Source: Prorocentrum cordatum (lineage: Eukaryota > Sar > Dinophyceae > Prorocentrales > Prorocentraceae). Taken from it: a stretch of DNA of 24,269 bases. The notes beneath the pieces were generated by a model, which made no database searches, was not told the origin of the DNA, and saw nothing but the letters and a program-made list of their open reading frames with translations. Of this stretch, positions 9,366 to 18,470 are shown in pieces (positions within the stretch are counted from its first letter, which is position 1; each line of letters starts with the position of its first letter). Where the stretch lies: positions 366,357-390,625 of the forward strand of contig CAUYUJ010014601.1 in the NCBI GenBank assembly GCA_963575745.1, read 5' to 3'. Position numbers and translations under genes: made by a program.

Positions 9366-9815
9366 TCAACATCCGACTGTACGCATAGATCGGAGATCTA
9401 CGCCATGGTCAAGGATGGGAGGGATGGGTCGGACGTCAGATGTGACGCTGGCGCACCTAGCTTGCTCCTCCCCCCTCCTCCCCCGCCGCCTCTTCGTTGT
9501 CCTCACCTCTGCTGCCACTCCTCTTCTCTCCCTTCTCCCGCACCTGCTGCTGCTCCTCCGCCTCCTCGTGCTCTGGCGCCGTTGCTGCTCCAGGCTCGAG
9601 CGATCGAGCAGAAGCTCAACCAAATCTTTACCTCCCCCTCGCTCTCGAGACACCATCTGCCCCCGCTGCCGACCCGGGCGGTCCGCATCCATCCACTTGA
9701 TGGCCATGCCGCTCTTCCCCGGCACTTGGTACTGTATGCGCAGCCGGCGATGCTGGCGCGGGGCATTCGCGGGAGGGGGGGACGACCCCGCTGTCTCGAA
9801 GCGATCGCCCTGCAA
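9366..9815 (-). CDS. Weak coding candidate, unidentified
   Basis: A 149-codon minus-strand frame has fairly even composition in its first half (for example YQVPGKSGMAIKWMDADRPG) and becomes Arg-rich opposite CTC-rich DNA. I recognise no domain, no leader sequence lies upstream, and overlapping frames are also open, as expected in GC-rich DNA. The start is simply the first Met. It could be an exon or chance. Confidence 0.15.
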   Translation of the reverse strand: MQGDRFETAGSSPPPANAPRQHRRLRIQYQVPGKSGMAIKWMDADRPGRQRGQMVSRERGGGKDLVELLLDRSSLEQQRRQSTRRRRSSSRCGRRERRGVAAEVRTTKRRRGRRGEEQARCASVTSDVRPIPPILDHGVDLRSMRTVGC

Positions 9816-10036
9816 AAGCTTCTTCCCACCGCAGTCTCAAGCTGCTCACGGCATAGGCCGCAGCGACCGTGGGCGAACCTCCTCATTCTCCTCCTCCTCC
9901 TCCTCCCCCTCCCATCCCCTCCACCTAAGCCTGCATGCGGCAGTGTGAACGCAGGGCGGCTGTAGTGGAGGCGACCTCATGCCTGCTGTTACTCCTGGGG
10001 ACAGGTGTGGGACTTCGGATCCGACCTTCAATTTTT

Positions 10037-10920
10037 CCCAACCATCCTGTGGTGTTGGGTCCTCGTTTTGAAGAGACAGCGCCCCGCGTTCCCACTCCTC
10101 CTCCTCCTCCTCCTCCTCCTCCTCCTCCTCCTCCTCCTCCTCCTCCCGCTGCCCCCTCTTTGCCTCTGCCCTCCGCATGTTTCTGTTTCGGCACACCCAT
10201 CACACGTTTCGGGGCCCCATCGGGAGCTCCACTGAAGGCCCCAGTGGCTGCGCTCGCATGAAGCCGCCGCATCAATTTCGGCACACCTCTCATACGTTTC
10301 GTGTCCCCATAGGGAGCTCCACCGAAGGTCCAAGTGGCTGCGCTCGCATGACACCGCCGCACTCATTTCGGCACACCCCTCACACGTTTCGTGGCCCCAT
10401 CGTGAGCTCCACCGAAGACCCCAGCGGCTGCGCTCGCATGATACTGCCGCACCAATGTCGGCACACCTCTCACACGTTTCGTGGCCCCATAGGGAGCTCC
10501 ACCGAAGGTCCAAGTGGCTGCGCTCGCATGACACCGTCGCACTCATTTCGGCACACCCCTGACACGTTTCGTGGCCCCATAGGGAGCTCCACCGAAGGTC
10601 CAAGTGGCTGCGCTCGCATGACGCCGCCGCACCCATTTCGGCACACCCCTCACACGTTTCGTGGCCCCAGAAGGGGGCTTCACCGAAGGCCTGTGGCTGC
10701 GCTTGCATGGCACCATCGCGCACATTTCGGCATACCCCTCACACGTTTCGTGGTCCCAGAGGGAGCTCCACCGAAGGCCTCAGTGGCGGCGCTCGCATGA
10801 CACCACCGCGCCCATGTTGGCACCCCGCTCACACGTTTCGTGCACCATAGGGAGCTCCACCAAAGACGATGCCAACAATTGCGTTACTCACAACTGCACA
10901 TGCTTGGGTCCTTCGCCAGG
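10037..10920 (+). mobile_element. Composite VNTR element, copy A (complete)
   Basis: Module order is: left end 10037-10078 (containing CCTGTGGTGTTGGGTCCTC and TTTTGAAGAGACA), a pyrimidine tract with (CTC)n at 10098-10146, CTGCCCTCCGCA, eight 90-bp tandem units, and a right end 10876-10920 (containing GCGTTACTCACAACTGCA and TTGGGTCCTTCGCCAGG). Both ends recur, inverted, in copy B, and the left end recurs in copy C. The two ends share TTGGGTCCT. CCCAAC and GTTGGG form a small hairpin at the left end. I see no enzyme gene or clear target-site duplication, so it would be non-autonomous. I know no named family that matches. Confidence 0.7.
10180..10860 (+). repeat. 90-bp tandem array inside copy A, about eight units
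   Basis: CGTTTCG landmarks fall near 10204, 10294, 10384, 10474, 10564, 10654, 10743 and 10831, almost exactly 90 bases apart. Each unit contains GGGAGCTCCACCGAAGG, GTGGCTGCGCTCGCATGA and TTTCGGCACACC. Because 90 is 30 codons, open frames persist on both strands (plus to 10800; minus 10723-10028, giving a Cys-rich HETCxGCAE repeat). I treat these as consequences of the period. Confidence 0.93.
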
Positions 10921-10955
10921 ATACTTGTTTGTGGGGGTCAGGGGGGTGGCGTGTG

Positions 10956-11228
10956 TGTTGTTTGTTTGTCTGTTTGTTTGTTTGTTTGTTTGTTAGTGTT
11001 TGTGTGTGTGTGTGTCGGGCGATGCGTCGTTGAGGTTTTCGCACTCGCAACGTAGAAGCGTATGTCTGTACATATACATAGGTCATCTGTCGATTCGCAC
11101 ATACATGTTATGTGTGCGCGTGTGTGTGTGTGTGTGTGCTTGTGTCGCCACCACCCCCTGACGGGCACTCGACGTGCAGGCGAGTCGCCTCGCCGCTACG
11201 ACCGAAACGTGCGCGCGTGCGTGCGTGC

Positions 11229-11295
<67 letters not shown>

Positions 11296-11328
11296 CCTGC
11301 GTGCCTGCGTGCGTGCGTGCGTGCGTGC

Positions 11329-11378
<50 letters not shown>

Positions 11379-11590
11379 CTGTGTGTGTGTGTGTGTGTGC
11401 GTGCGCGTGTGGATGTGTGTGTGTGTGTGTGTGCGTGTGCGTGTGTTGTGTGTGTGTGTGTGTGTGTGCGTGTGGTGTGTGTGTGTGTGGTGTGTGTGTG
11501 CGTGCGTGTGTGTGTGTGTGTGCATGTGTGCGTGCGCGTGTGTGCGTGTGTGTGTGTGGTATGTGTGTCTGTCGGTGTGTATATATGTGC
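10956..11590. repeat. (GTTT)n and (GT)n/(GC)n alternating tract, block 1
   Basis: GTTT repeats at about 10958-10993 lead into GT runs (10999-11014, 11112-11140). A non-repetitive patch sits at about 11015-11110. The main GT/GC block spans 11205-11590. It is largely strict purine-pyrimidine alternation. Poly-CysVal and poly-ThrHis frames are artefacts. Confidence 0.95.
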
Positions 11591-11700
11591 TTTTGTGAAT
11601 GCGTGTCTAGCAAATGACATCTGTAAAAGCAGTGCCACCCCAAGACGTGAACATCTACCACGCTTTCTCCAACATAGAAGCTTCAACCTGCCCCCGTCGC
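11591..11700. other. Short unassigned spacer between two GT blocks
   Basis: About 110 bases of ordinary composition separate the two alternating blocks. Nothing is recognised in it. Confidence 0.6.
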
Positions 11701-11775
11701 GTTTGGTTTGTTTTGCGTGTATGCGTGTGTGCGTGTGTGTATGTCTGTGTGCGCCTGTGTGTGTGTGTGCTTGCG

Positions 11776-11844
<69 letters not shown>

Positions 11845-11985
11845 GCGCGTGCGTGCGTGCGTGCGTGGGTGTGTGCGTATGTGTGTGTGTGTGTGTGCGT
11901 GCGTGCGTGCGTGTGTGTGTGTGTGTGTATGTTTGTTTGTGCGTGTGTGTGTGTGTGTGTGTGTGCGAGTGTTGGTTTGGGAGCC
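11701..11985. repeat. (GT)n/(GC)n alternating tract, block 2
   Basis: GT runs mixed with GTGC runs (11810-11870) again give long purine-pyrimidine alternation, with GTTT at about 11930-11940. Confidence 0.95.
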
Positions 11986-11999
11986 TTCAGGAAAAACAG

Positions 12000-12555
12000 A
12001 CAAACAAATAGGGTGACCCCCTGGGAAACAAAACTGCGGGCGACCCGGATCCCCCCCAACAGAACCCTTTCGAACCCCCTGCCGCGGGCTTTCGTGGGGG
12101 ATGCTCGAAGAGAGGAGAAGACCTCCCTGAATCCCCCCGCCCTCGGTCTGGTTCGAAGCCTTGCCTCCAGAGCCCTGACGAAGCCCTCCCAGACTCCGTC
12201 GCGTGTCTTCCCCTGAGACCCCCCCCCCGGAGGAAGCGCCCCTGAGGACCCCCCCGTCACGACCCCGAGGGGCGAGGGGGGCCCGGGAGCGCTCCCAGAG
12301 GGCCCGCCCCAGCCCACGACGGCCCAGGAGGATCCTAAAACGGCTCCAAAGGGGGCCCAACAGAGAAAACACTGACCAGAAATCTCAGCCTTCCGCCCCA
12401 AGAGGCCCCCAGGAGGCCCCAAAAGGCGCCCAAGAGGCCCCCATGAGGCCCAAAAGAAGCCCCAAGAGGCCCCAACACTGCCCCCAAGTGAAACTGCTGT
12501 CAGGAGCAGGGCTTAACCGCTCCGACCCCCAGCACCCCTCTTAGGAAGTGAGTTG
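12000..12555. repeat. C-rich sequence with CCCCAAGAGGC minisatellite
   Basis: At about 12395-12485, short units related to CCCCAAGAGGCC and CCCAGGAGGCCC repeat several times. A related patch lies at about 12900-12925. Upstream, 12000-12390 is C-rich with no recognisable gene. GGTTCGAAGCC at 12149-12159 fits a tRNA B-box, but no tRNA fold surrounds it. Confidence 0.65.
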
Positions 12556-12562
12556 ATTATGA

Positions 12563-12596
12563 GGTCGTCGTCGTCGTACGAAGGTCGACGACGACC
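12563..12596. repeat. Perfect 11-bp inverted repeat upstream of the leader relic
   Basis: Arms GGTCGTCGTCG (12563-12573) and CGACGACGACC (12586-12596) enclose 12 bases. The right arm overlaps the first bases of the leader relic. Confidence 0.7.
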
Positions 12597-12629
12597 GCTA
12601 CATTTTTGGCTCAAGAATCTTGGCTCAAG
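12595..12629 (+). other. Decayed, doubled spliced-leader relic
   Basis: 12595-12615 begins CCG and ends TTTTGGCTCAAG, identical to the start and last 12 bases of DinoSL; the middle fits with small indels. It is followed at once by a second partial copy, 12616-12629, matching the last 14 leader bases at 12 positions. A leader followed by truncated leader relics is the signature described for dinoflagellate genes that passed through mRNA, retroposition and trans-splicing more than once. The second copy is followed by GT but is not full length, so a leader-RNA gene is unlikely. Confidence 0.75.
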
Positions 12630-12645
12630 GTCGGAGGACCTTGAG
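12624..12645. repeat. Perfect 9-bp hairpin at the 3' end of the leader relic
   Basis: Arms CTCAAGGTC (12624-12632) and GACCTTGAG (12637-12645) with loop GGAG. The left arm contains the last six leader bases. Confidence 0.75.
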
Positions 12646-13611
12646 TGACCCCTTTGAAGACATTGTACCTGTTGGGTTTACGGCAGCCTGCCCGACTGTC
12701 GGGAAACCGTCCTACTCTCATTGCCATTGATCTCTCTCCCTCCCTCGTTTAATTTCGTTGACACTCCGACCCGGGATCCTTCCCATTACCTCGCAGAGCC
12801 GCCAGGCCTGCGTAGAAAGGAGGGCTTCATACTCTCTGGGACTACAGTACAAGAATTATTCAGACGCGTATCCAGTCTGATTCTCAAGAAGCCCGAAAAC
12901 TGCCTCCAAGAGGCCCCCAAGGGGCTTCTCACGAGATCCCAACGAGCATCAAATAGGCTTCACACGCACAACCTAGGCACGGTGGCGGGATGGGCCGAGT
13001 GTTCTTTGATAGCGCCTTTCGGCAGGAATCTGGTGCAGGCTGCGCGAGTACTAAAAATCACGTTTTGGGGGCCTCCCTCTGATGCATACTTGGTTGTTGC
13101 TCCTCTCTGGCAGCACCTAAAGCGGACCAATTGCAGCCGCCCTCTATTCGACAAATAAAAGCCACTGCATCTAAATATGTTGCTTTAAACGCCAGCCGGT
13201 TTCGCCGAGCGGTCAGGACATTCGCATCGCAAAAACGGGAACACAACCTACGGACTCGCACAACCGTCTGCAATGACGCGACAACCGCAACAAGAGCATC
13301 TGCCACGAGTCCAATCGAGTTCGGTCTGTTCTGGTCTGGCCCTGAGCAGTCGCATGCAGCCCAGCCGAGTCTCCCTCATCATCGAAGCAGCTCTTACGGG
13401 GCGGGTGCGAGGGCCACCTCGATCTGCGAGATCGAGCCCATCAGCCACTCGCCATTTCGCCTCACCTGCAGCATCCGACATAAGGAAAGTCACTCCCTCC
13501 ACAAACATCCTTCAAAACGCGTCCCCTTCTCGACTCAACCGCGTGCTTGTGGCGGAAAGGCGTCTGTACTCAAGTATTGCCGAGAGAGCATGCGGTGTGC
13601 AAAACAATTCG
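12646..13611 (+). other. Possible retrocopy body, no identifiable protein
   Basis: If 12595-12629 marks a retroposed mRNA, its body should lie here. A plus-strand frame at 12721-13158 is open for about 145 codons from a non-ATG codon (for example FRRVSSLILKKPENCLQEAP), but no domain is recognised. A second open frame at 13131-13715 runs into element B. I find no poly(A) tract or clear 3' boundary. AATAAA at about 13154 is not the usual dinoflagellate signal. Confidence 0.25.
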
Positions 13612-14213
13612 CCTGGCGGAGGACCCAACCATATGCAGTTGTGAGTAACGCAATTGTGAATATTGTCACCCGTGGAGCTCCCTATAGGGCCACGAAACGT
13701 GTAATTAAGGGGTGAGCATGGGTGGCGGGGACACATGCGGACGGCACCGTCGGTGAAACTCCTTGTGCGGCCACGAAACGTATGAGGGGTGTGCCGAAAT
13801 TCGTGGCGGTCCTTCGGTGAAGCTCCCTTTGAGGCCACGAAACGTGTGGGGGGTATGCCGACATGGGTGGCGGGGACGCATGTGGGCGGCACCACGTGGG
13901 GCCTTGGGTGGAGCTCCCCATGGGGCCACGAAGCGTGGGAGGGGTGTGCCGAAATGTGTGGCGGGGACGCATGCGGGCGGCACCATGTGGGGCCTGACGA
14001 ACGGGTGGCGGGGACGCATGCGGGCGGCACCATTTCTGGCCTTGTGTGGAGCTCCGCTTAGGGCCACGGAGCGCGCGAGAGGTGTGCCGACATGGGTGGC
14101 GGGGACGGATGCGGGCGGCACCATTTGGGCCTTGGGTGGAGCTCACTATGGGGCCACGAAGCGTGTGAGGGTGTGCGGAAATTGGGGGACCCAACGCCAC
14201 AGGATGGTTGGAA
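13612..14213 (-). mobile_element. Composite VNTR element, copy B (inverted, no pyrimidine tract)
   Basis: Read on the minus strand, the left end (14211-14188, with CCAACCATCCTGTGG and GTTGGGTC) is followed by 90-bp-type units at 14175-13670 and the right end (13656-13612, with GCGTTACTCACAACTGCA and GGTTGGGTCCTCCGCCAGG). Some unit spacings differ from 90 bp (about 62 and 138), which implies partial deletions and duplications. The pyrimidine tract of copies A and C is missing. Confidence 0.7.
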
Positions 14214-14491
14214 ACTAATCTGACACGAGGTGTGCTGTCATACCTATGCAGTTGCCGCACGTCTGCCCCTGACCCCAAGCGTCCTCTGAAGCGAAGGCGC
14301 AAACACAATCATGGTCTAGTCATCCAACATGGGCCAACACATCACAAGCACTGCGTCTGCTTCTCTTAACACGCATGCGCATGAACCATGATACGCTTGC
14401 CTCTGTGCGCCTGGTCCTCCGCACCCCGTCGGCACTGCCCCGGGTTCCGTCCCTACCGCGGTGGGCTGTTTGCAAGGCGTCGGTCGCATCC
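14214..14491. other. Unassigned sequence
   Basis: About 280 bases of ordinary composition with no domain, RNA gene or repeat that I recognise. Confidence 0.5.
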
Positions 14492-14517
14492 TGCGTTGCT
14501 CGCAACTGCATTGGGTC
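14492..14517 (+). repeat. Solitary right end of the composite VNTR element
   Basis: TGCGTTGCTCGCAACTGCA matches the right-end core of copies A and B at about 17 of 19 positions and is followed by TTGGGTC, with five intervening bases missing. No 90-bp units adjoin it. Confidence 0.55.
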
Positions 14518-14603
14518 AGGTCCTGCGCTCCGCAAGCTTTGAAGTTTGCCGGGGCTGTCCTCTCCCCAGTCCGGGGAGCCCCCGCGGCGCGATGGAGACC
14601 GGT

Positions 14604-14678
14604 CGCAACCGCTTCGGACCGATCGTCGACCACTTCGGACTGATCACAACTAGTCGCGATCGGTCCGAAGTGGTTGCG
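14604..14678. repeat. 22-bp inverted repeat, one mismatch
   Basis: Left arm 14604-14625 contains CGCTTCGGACCGATCG and right arm 14657-14678 contains CGATCGGTCCGAAGTGG. The spacer holds a third, direct copy (ACCACTTCGGACTGATC). Related words recur at about 14787-14805 and 16022-16115, on either side of the minisatellite cluster. Confidence 0.8.
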
Positions 14679-14857
14679 GTGTTTTTGGGTCGCTTCAATA
14701 ACAGTTTCGATTCAGGGAAAGATCATAAGAGCGCTTCTGGGTGCACTGAACTCCTTTAAGCCAGACAATGGGAATCTGAAAAGGCGGTTGCGATCGGTCC
14801 GATCACCGGCGGCCGACCGTGATCTAACACATGTACTGAGCTCGAACGTGGCCACGA

Positions 14858-14975
14858 CCCGTATACGATTCCTATGTGATTCGTATATGATGCCTATGCG
14901 ATTCGTATACGATTCCTGTGTAATTCGTATACTACGATTCCGATATGATGTGTGTACGATTCTAATGTGATTCGT
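14858..14975 (+). repeat. ~30-bp tandem repeat of GATTCGTATACGATTCC type
   Basis: Units of GATTCGTATAC plus GATTCCTATGT-like sequence repeat about four times with substitutions, in more AT-rich DNA than the surroundings. Confidence 0.8.
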
Positions 14976-14984
14976 CGGAGGGAT

Positions 14985-15605
14985 TCGCCAGAATCCAAAG
15001 AGGGTCTCTTCGGAAATCTTAAGGATTCCTACCGATCCCACCAATTCCCAGATTCCTGAAAGGGCCTCCTCGGGAGTCCTAGGAATTTCCAAGGATCCGA
15101 CCAAACGCCAGATTCCTGAGAAGGATCCCTGAAGGGTTTAAAGGATTCCCACGGATCCCACCAATTACCAGATTCCTGGGAGGGCCTCCTAAGGAATCCT
15201 AAGAATTCCCAGGGATCCGACCAATCCCAGATTCCTGAAAAAGGGCCTATGAAGGAACCTGGTAATCCTAAGGATCCTACCAAGTGCAAGATGCCTGGGA
15301 GGGCCGCCTAGGCAATCCTAGAAATTCCCGGGGATCCTACTATTTTTTCAAATGCCTGGGAGGGCCTCCGAAAGAACCACAAGAATTCCGAAGGATCCTA
15401 CCCAGTGCCAGATTCCTAAAGATGGTCACCTAGGCAATCCTAGGAATGCGACGGGGTCCTCCCAATTGCTCAGATTCCTGGGAGGGCCTGTTCGGGAACC
15501 CCAGGAATTCCAAGGCATCCAATCAATTGCCAGATTCCTGGAGGGGCCTCCTAGGCAATCCTAAGACTTCCTAAGGATGCTAGCAATTGCCAGATTCCTG
15601 AGAAA
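14985..15605 (+). repeat. ~60-bp minisatellite, about ten units
   Basis: CCAGATTCCTG landmarks lie near 15047, 15107, 15168, 15227, 15407, 15470, 15530 and 15590, with diverged ones at 15288 and 15349. Each unit also carries GGGCCTCCT, AATCCTAGGAATTCC and AAGGATCC-ACCAA. Confidence 0.9.
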
Positions 15606-16015
15606 GGCAGAACAGTCTTTCTGAGAAGCCTTTCAGAGGCCTCACAAAAGCTCTTCAGCAGTTCTGCAGAAGCTCTGCAAGCTCTGCAAAAGCTCCTCAG
15701 AAGTTCTGCAGGAGCTCTTCAGAAACTCTTCAGAAGCTCTTCAAAAACTCTGCATAAGCTCAGCAGAAGCTCTTCATAAACTCTTCAGAAGCTATGCAGA
15801 AGCTCTGCAGAAGCTTTGCAGAAGCTCGTCAGAAGATCTGCAGAAGGTTTGAAGAAGCTCTGCAGAAGCTCTGCACAAGCTCTACAGAAGCTCTGCAAAC
15901 AAATCTCAGCAGAAGCTCTGCAGAAGCTCTGCAGAAGCACTTCGGAAGCTCTGCTAACTCTCTGCAGAATCTCTGCAAAAGATCTGCAGACGCTCTTCGG
16001 AAACTCTGCCGAAAC
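15606..16015 (+). repeat. 12-bp minisatellite AGAAGCTCTGCA
   Basis: About 400 bases of a short unit related to AGAAGCTCTGCA, with TTCA and TGCA variants and some 15-bp steps. Leu/Ser/Ala/Lys-rich frames (KLCRSSAEAL-like) in several phases reflect the period. Confidence 0.93.
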
Positions 16016-16199
16016 TCCTGGATCGGTTGCAATCCGGTGTTCTCCACAAAGCTTCCGTTTCCAGTGGTTGTAATCTGATCGAAGTCATTTCTGAACAATC
16101 CGAAGTGGTTGTAATCGGTCTTATTCTCCCCCCGCGGCCCCTAGCAGCGCTTTACCGCGCTCAAGATGTCGAACGCCATAAAATCAATGATTCAAGCAG
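16016..16199. repeat. Dispersed GGTTGYAATCGG / CCGAAGTGG repeats and short spacer
   Basis: Three related segments (about 16022-16040, 16061-16080 and 16098-16118) resemble the arms at 14604-14678. The remainder to 16199 is unassigned. Confidence 0.55.
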
Positions 16200-16330
16200 C
16201 CAAGCACCAATTGCAAGTTCGGAGATCCGCTCGCCTGGCCATTCGGGTCAACCCTGTTTTGGCGCGCAGATGACCTCTGCGTTTCGAGGTCGTCCAGAGG
16301 AAGCTCGTCGCAAGCGCAGTTTTTCCATAT
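16200..16330 (+). repeat. Dispersed ~125-bp repeat with hairpin, copy 1
   Basis: It aligns with 20575-20706 through CGCTCGCCTGGCC, a CGG-GTCA-CCCT segment, GCGCGCAG and GTCGCAAG. In the matching place each copy has a hairpin. Here the arms are CCTCTG (16274-16279) and CAGAGG (16295-16300). Confidence 0.6.
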
Positions 16331-16375
16331 TCAAAATACGGGGGTCGTATTATTAGTGTCAAGTCTCCGTATGCT

Positions 16376-16740
16376 TACCTCACTCCCGCCTTCTCCGTAT
16401 CAACTCCCTCATGCTCAGACTCTCTAACACTCAGATGCGCTCATACTCGGGCTTCACCCATACTCAGACTCACTTACTAAGACCCACGCGTCCTCATGAC
16501 CGTTCAGACTTCCCACGCTCAGACTCACTCAGACTCAGACCCACTGACACCGAAACCCACTCGCAGTAATATTCACACATACCGACACCTATTTATACTG
16601 AGACCACCGCTTCATATCCGTTCGTTCTCAGCGGAGTCATACGGAGAGTGAAACACACTGGCCGCTCACACTTGAATCTTCCACACTCAGACTTGCTCAT
16701 GTTAACACTCACTTGCACTCACTCGCTCATACCCAGCCCT
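16376..16740 (+). repeat. CTCAGACTCACT-type minisatellite
   Basis: Degenerate short-period array of ACTCAGACTCACT and CTCATACTC words, the reverse complement of the family at 2390-2670 and 3010-3345. It directly precedes satellite units, so the module order matches the left cluster read on the other strand. Confidence 0.85.
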
Positions 16741-16744
16741 GCTT

Positions 16745-17515
16745 TTACTTAGCAGGCATTGCATTTTGAACCACCCGAGGGGGAGCTGCCAAGGGGTATG
16801 TTACAGACTGTGGGGATGGCTCAAGCGAATCGCCCAGTCTCCGCTCTGCACACATCTCGATTCAGAGCCTCATGATCACCGCTATGTAGCAAGCGTGGTG
16901 GTACCTGGGCCTTCCAATGGGGGAGCAACCATCAGGCTTTGACACGGGCCCGTTCGCGACTAGACTGTGGGGATGTCTGAAGCGAAACGGCCGTTCCCAG
17001 CTGTTGGCGTGGCTCTTTTCAGAGCCTCATGATCACCACGATGTAACATGTATGGCATGTTGACCATCCGAAGGGGAGCGGCCAAGGGACACGACACCGG
17101 GCCCGTTGGCGCGCAGCCTGGCGGGACGTCTGCAGCGTAGCGCCCGCTCGCTGCTGTGGACGCGCCTCTCTTCAGAGTCCCACGGTCGCCGCGATATGGC
17201 AGGCATGGCAAATTGTCAACCCAAGGGGGGACGCCGCCAGGGGGTGTGACACGGGCCCGCTCGCGTTCAGATCGTGGGGGGGGTCATGCGAAACGCCCGT
17301 TCGCGGCTCTGGACGCATCTCGCTTCAGAGCCTCACGGTCACCGCCACGTTGCAAGCATCGTACTTGAGCCTCTCAAGGGGGGAGCGGTCACAGGACATG
17401 GAACGGGCTCGTTTGCGTCCAGATTGTGGGGATGCCTCGGGCGAAGTTCGCGGCTGTGATGTGGATCTTTCTCAAGCCCTACGACTACTGCGATGAAGCA
17501 GGCATTGTAGTTTCC
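16745..17515 (+). repeat. ~150-bp satellite, forward orientation, about five units
   Basis: Cores with GGGGATG and CGCCCGTTCGCGG fall near 16811, 16969, 17110, 17276 and 17427. Each unit also carries GACACGGGCCCGTTCGCG, CAGAGCCTCA and GGCATGGC-type words. The last unit fades at about 17515. Confidence 0.9.
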
Positions 17516-17835
17516 CAATGAGGCTTTGCCTGGGGTTTCTTTCTCATGTTCGCAGAATCGGTGGATGCGAGGCGTGGTCGTCGCCAGGTTGCCTGGGGTT
17601 CCTCGGTCTCGTTTCCTTACAAGGGAGGTTCCCCGGGGTTCCGCGGTTTTGTTTCCTTACGCGGCGTTGCACAACTTTCCTTGGGATCCTTCGTATTGAT
17701 TCCTTGGGCTTGGTTCCTTGGTTCCTTGATTCCCTTGTCTTGGTTTCTTGCTTCCTTGGTCTCGGTTCCTTGGTTAGGATTCCTTGGTGCCTTGGTCCCG
17801 GTTCCTCGGTTCCTTGGTTCCTTGGTCTTGTTTCC
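17516..17835 (+). repeat. CCTTGGTT octamer-type minisatellite
   Basis: GGTTCCTTGG words recur densely from about 17680 to 17830, with looser CCTCGGTCTCGTTTCC copies from about 17598. Frames rich in Leu/Gly/Ser or Arg/Asn/Gly derive from it. Confidence 0.85.
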
Positions 17836-18045
17836 ATTGTTCATTAGTCACTTGCTCACTGACTTACTTGCTTACGTGCTCATTCGCTGACTTACTTGCG
17901 TAGATGTTTTCTAGCTCAACAACTTACTTCAATACATACTGTTGTACTTACTTCGTCACGCACTGACTCACTCACGTATCTCCGCCCTTACTTGCGTCCT
18001 TACTTACTTACATACTTGATTACTCGTGCTTACTCGGCGACGTTT
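17836..18045 (+). repeat. Degenerate CTTA/CTCA tetranucleotide tract
   Basis: ACTTACTTGCTCACTGACTTACTT-like words (split here by decay) run for about 200 bases and stop where satellite units resume. Confidence 0.8.
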
Positions 18046-18470
18046 TCCTAATTCAAGTTGCGCCAGGTTCATTGGACGGCCCAAGGGGGTCCGCCCGAGA
18101 AAGGGTATGACATGGGCCCACTCGCGCCCATATGGTGGGGATGTGTCACGCGAAACGCCCGTTCCGGGCTGGCAGCGCGTCTCTCTCCGTAGCCCCAGGA
18201 TCACAGCTGTGTCGCAGGCATGGCACTTGGGCCTGCCATGGGGGTGGCCATCATGGGGGCATGACACGGGCTCGCTCGCGCTCATATTGGCGGGATATCT
18301 CTACTAGAACGGCCGTTGGTGGCTGTGGGCGCGTCCCTGTTGAGAGCCCCACGGTCACCGAGATGCAGCCGGCATGGCACTTGTGCCTCTCAATGAGGAG
18401 CCACCAAGCGGTATGACATGGGCGCGTTCGTGCCCAAATTTGTTGGATTTGCGACATCCGCCCGCACCCG
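18046..18470 (+). repeat. ~150-bp satellite, forward orientation, about three units
   Basis: Cores near 18136, 18290 and 18441 carry GGGATGTGTC-like, CGCCCGTTC and GGCATGGCACTT segments. Confidence 0.88.

Noticed and set aside
8491-9948. 485-codon plus-strand open frame as a gene
   Set aside because: It crosses a direct repeat, the ATGCN region and CTC-rich DNA with no domain. Long open frames are common by chance in GC-rich sequence.
10180-10860. CRISPR array
   Set aside because: The 90-bp units are contiguous tandem copies without variable spacers, and the organism is eukaryotic.
11062-12011. Cys-Val and Thr-His repeat open frames
   Set aside because: They are direct translations of (GT)n/(CA)n and occur in several phases on both strands.
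12149-12159. tRNA gene suggested by a GGTTCGAAGCC B-box match
   Set aside because: No A-box, acceptor stem or anticodon arm can be placed around it.
12616-12632. Leader-RNA gene, because the second leader relic is followed by GT
   Set aside because: Only the last 14 leader bases are present, with two mismatches, and no snRNA-like downstream structure is visible.
13154-13159. AATAAA polyadenylation signal after the leader relic
   Set aside because: Dinoflagellates do not generally use AATAAA, and no poly(A) tract follows.
13195-13230. tRNA-like GCCGAGCGGTCAGGAC segment
   Set aside because: It resembles a Leu/Ser tRNA D-arm, but there is no B-box at the right distance and no cloverleaf.
17364-17371. 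Reversed leader relic (CTTGAGCC)
   Set aside because: It lies where other satellite units read CTTGGACC, so it is a satellite variant.
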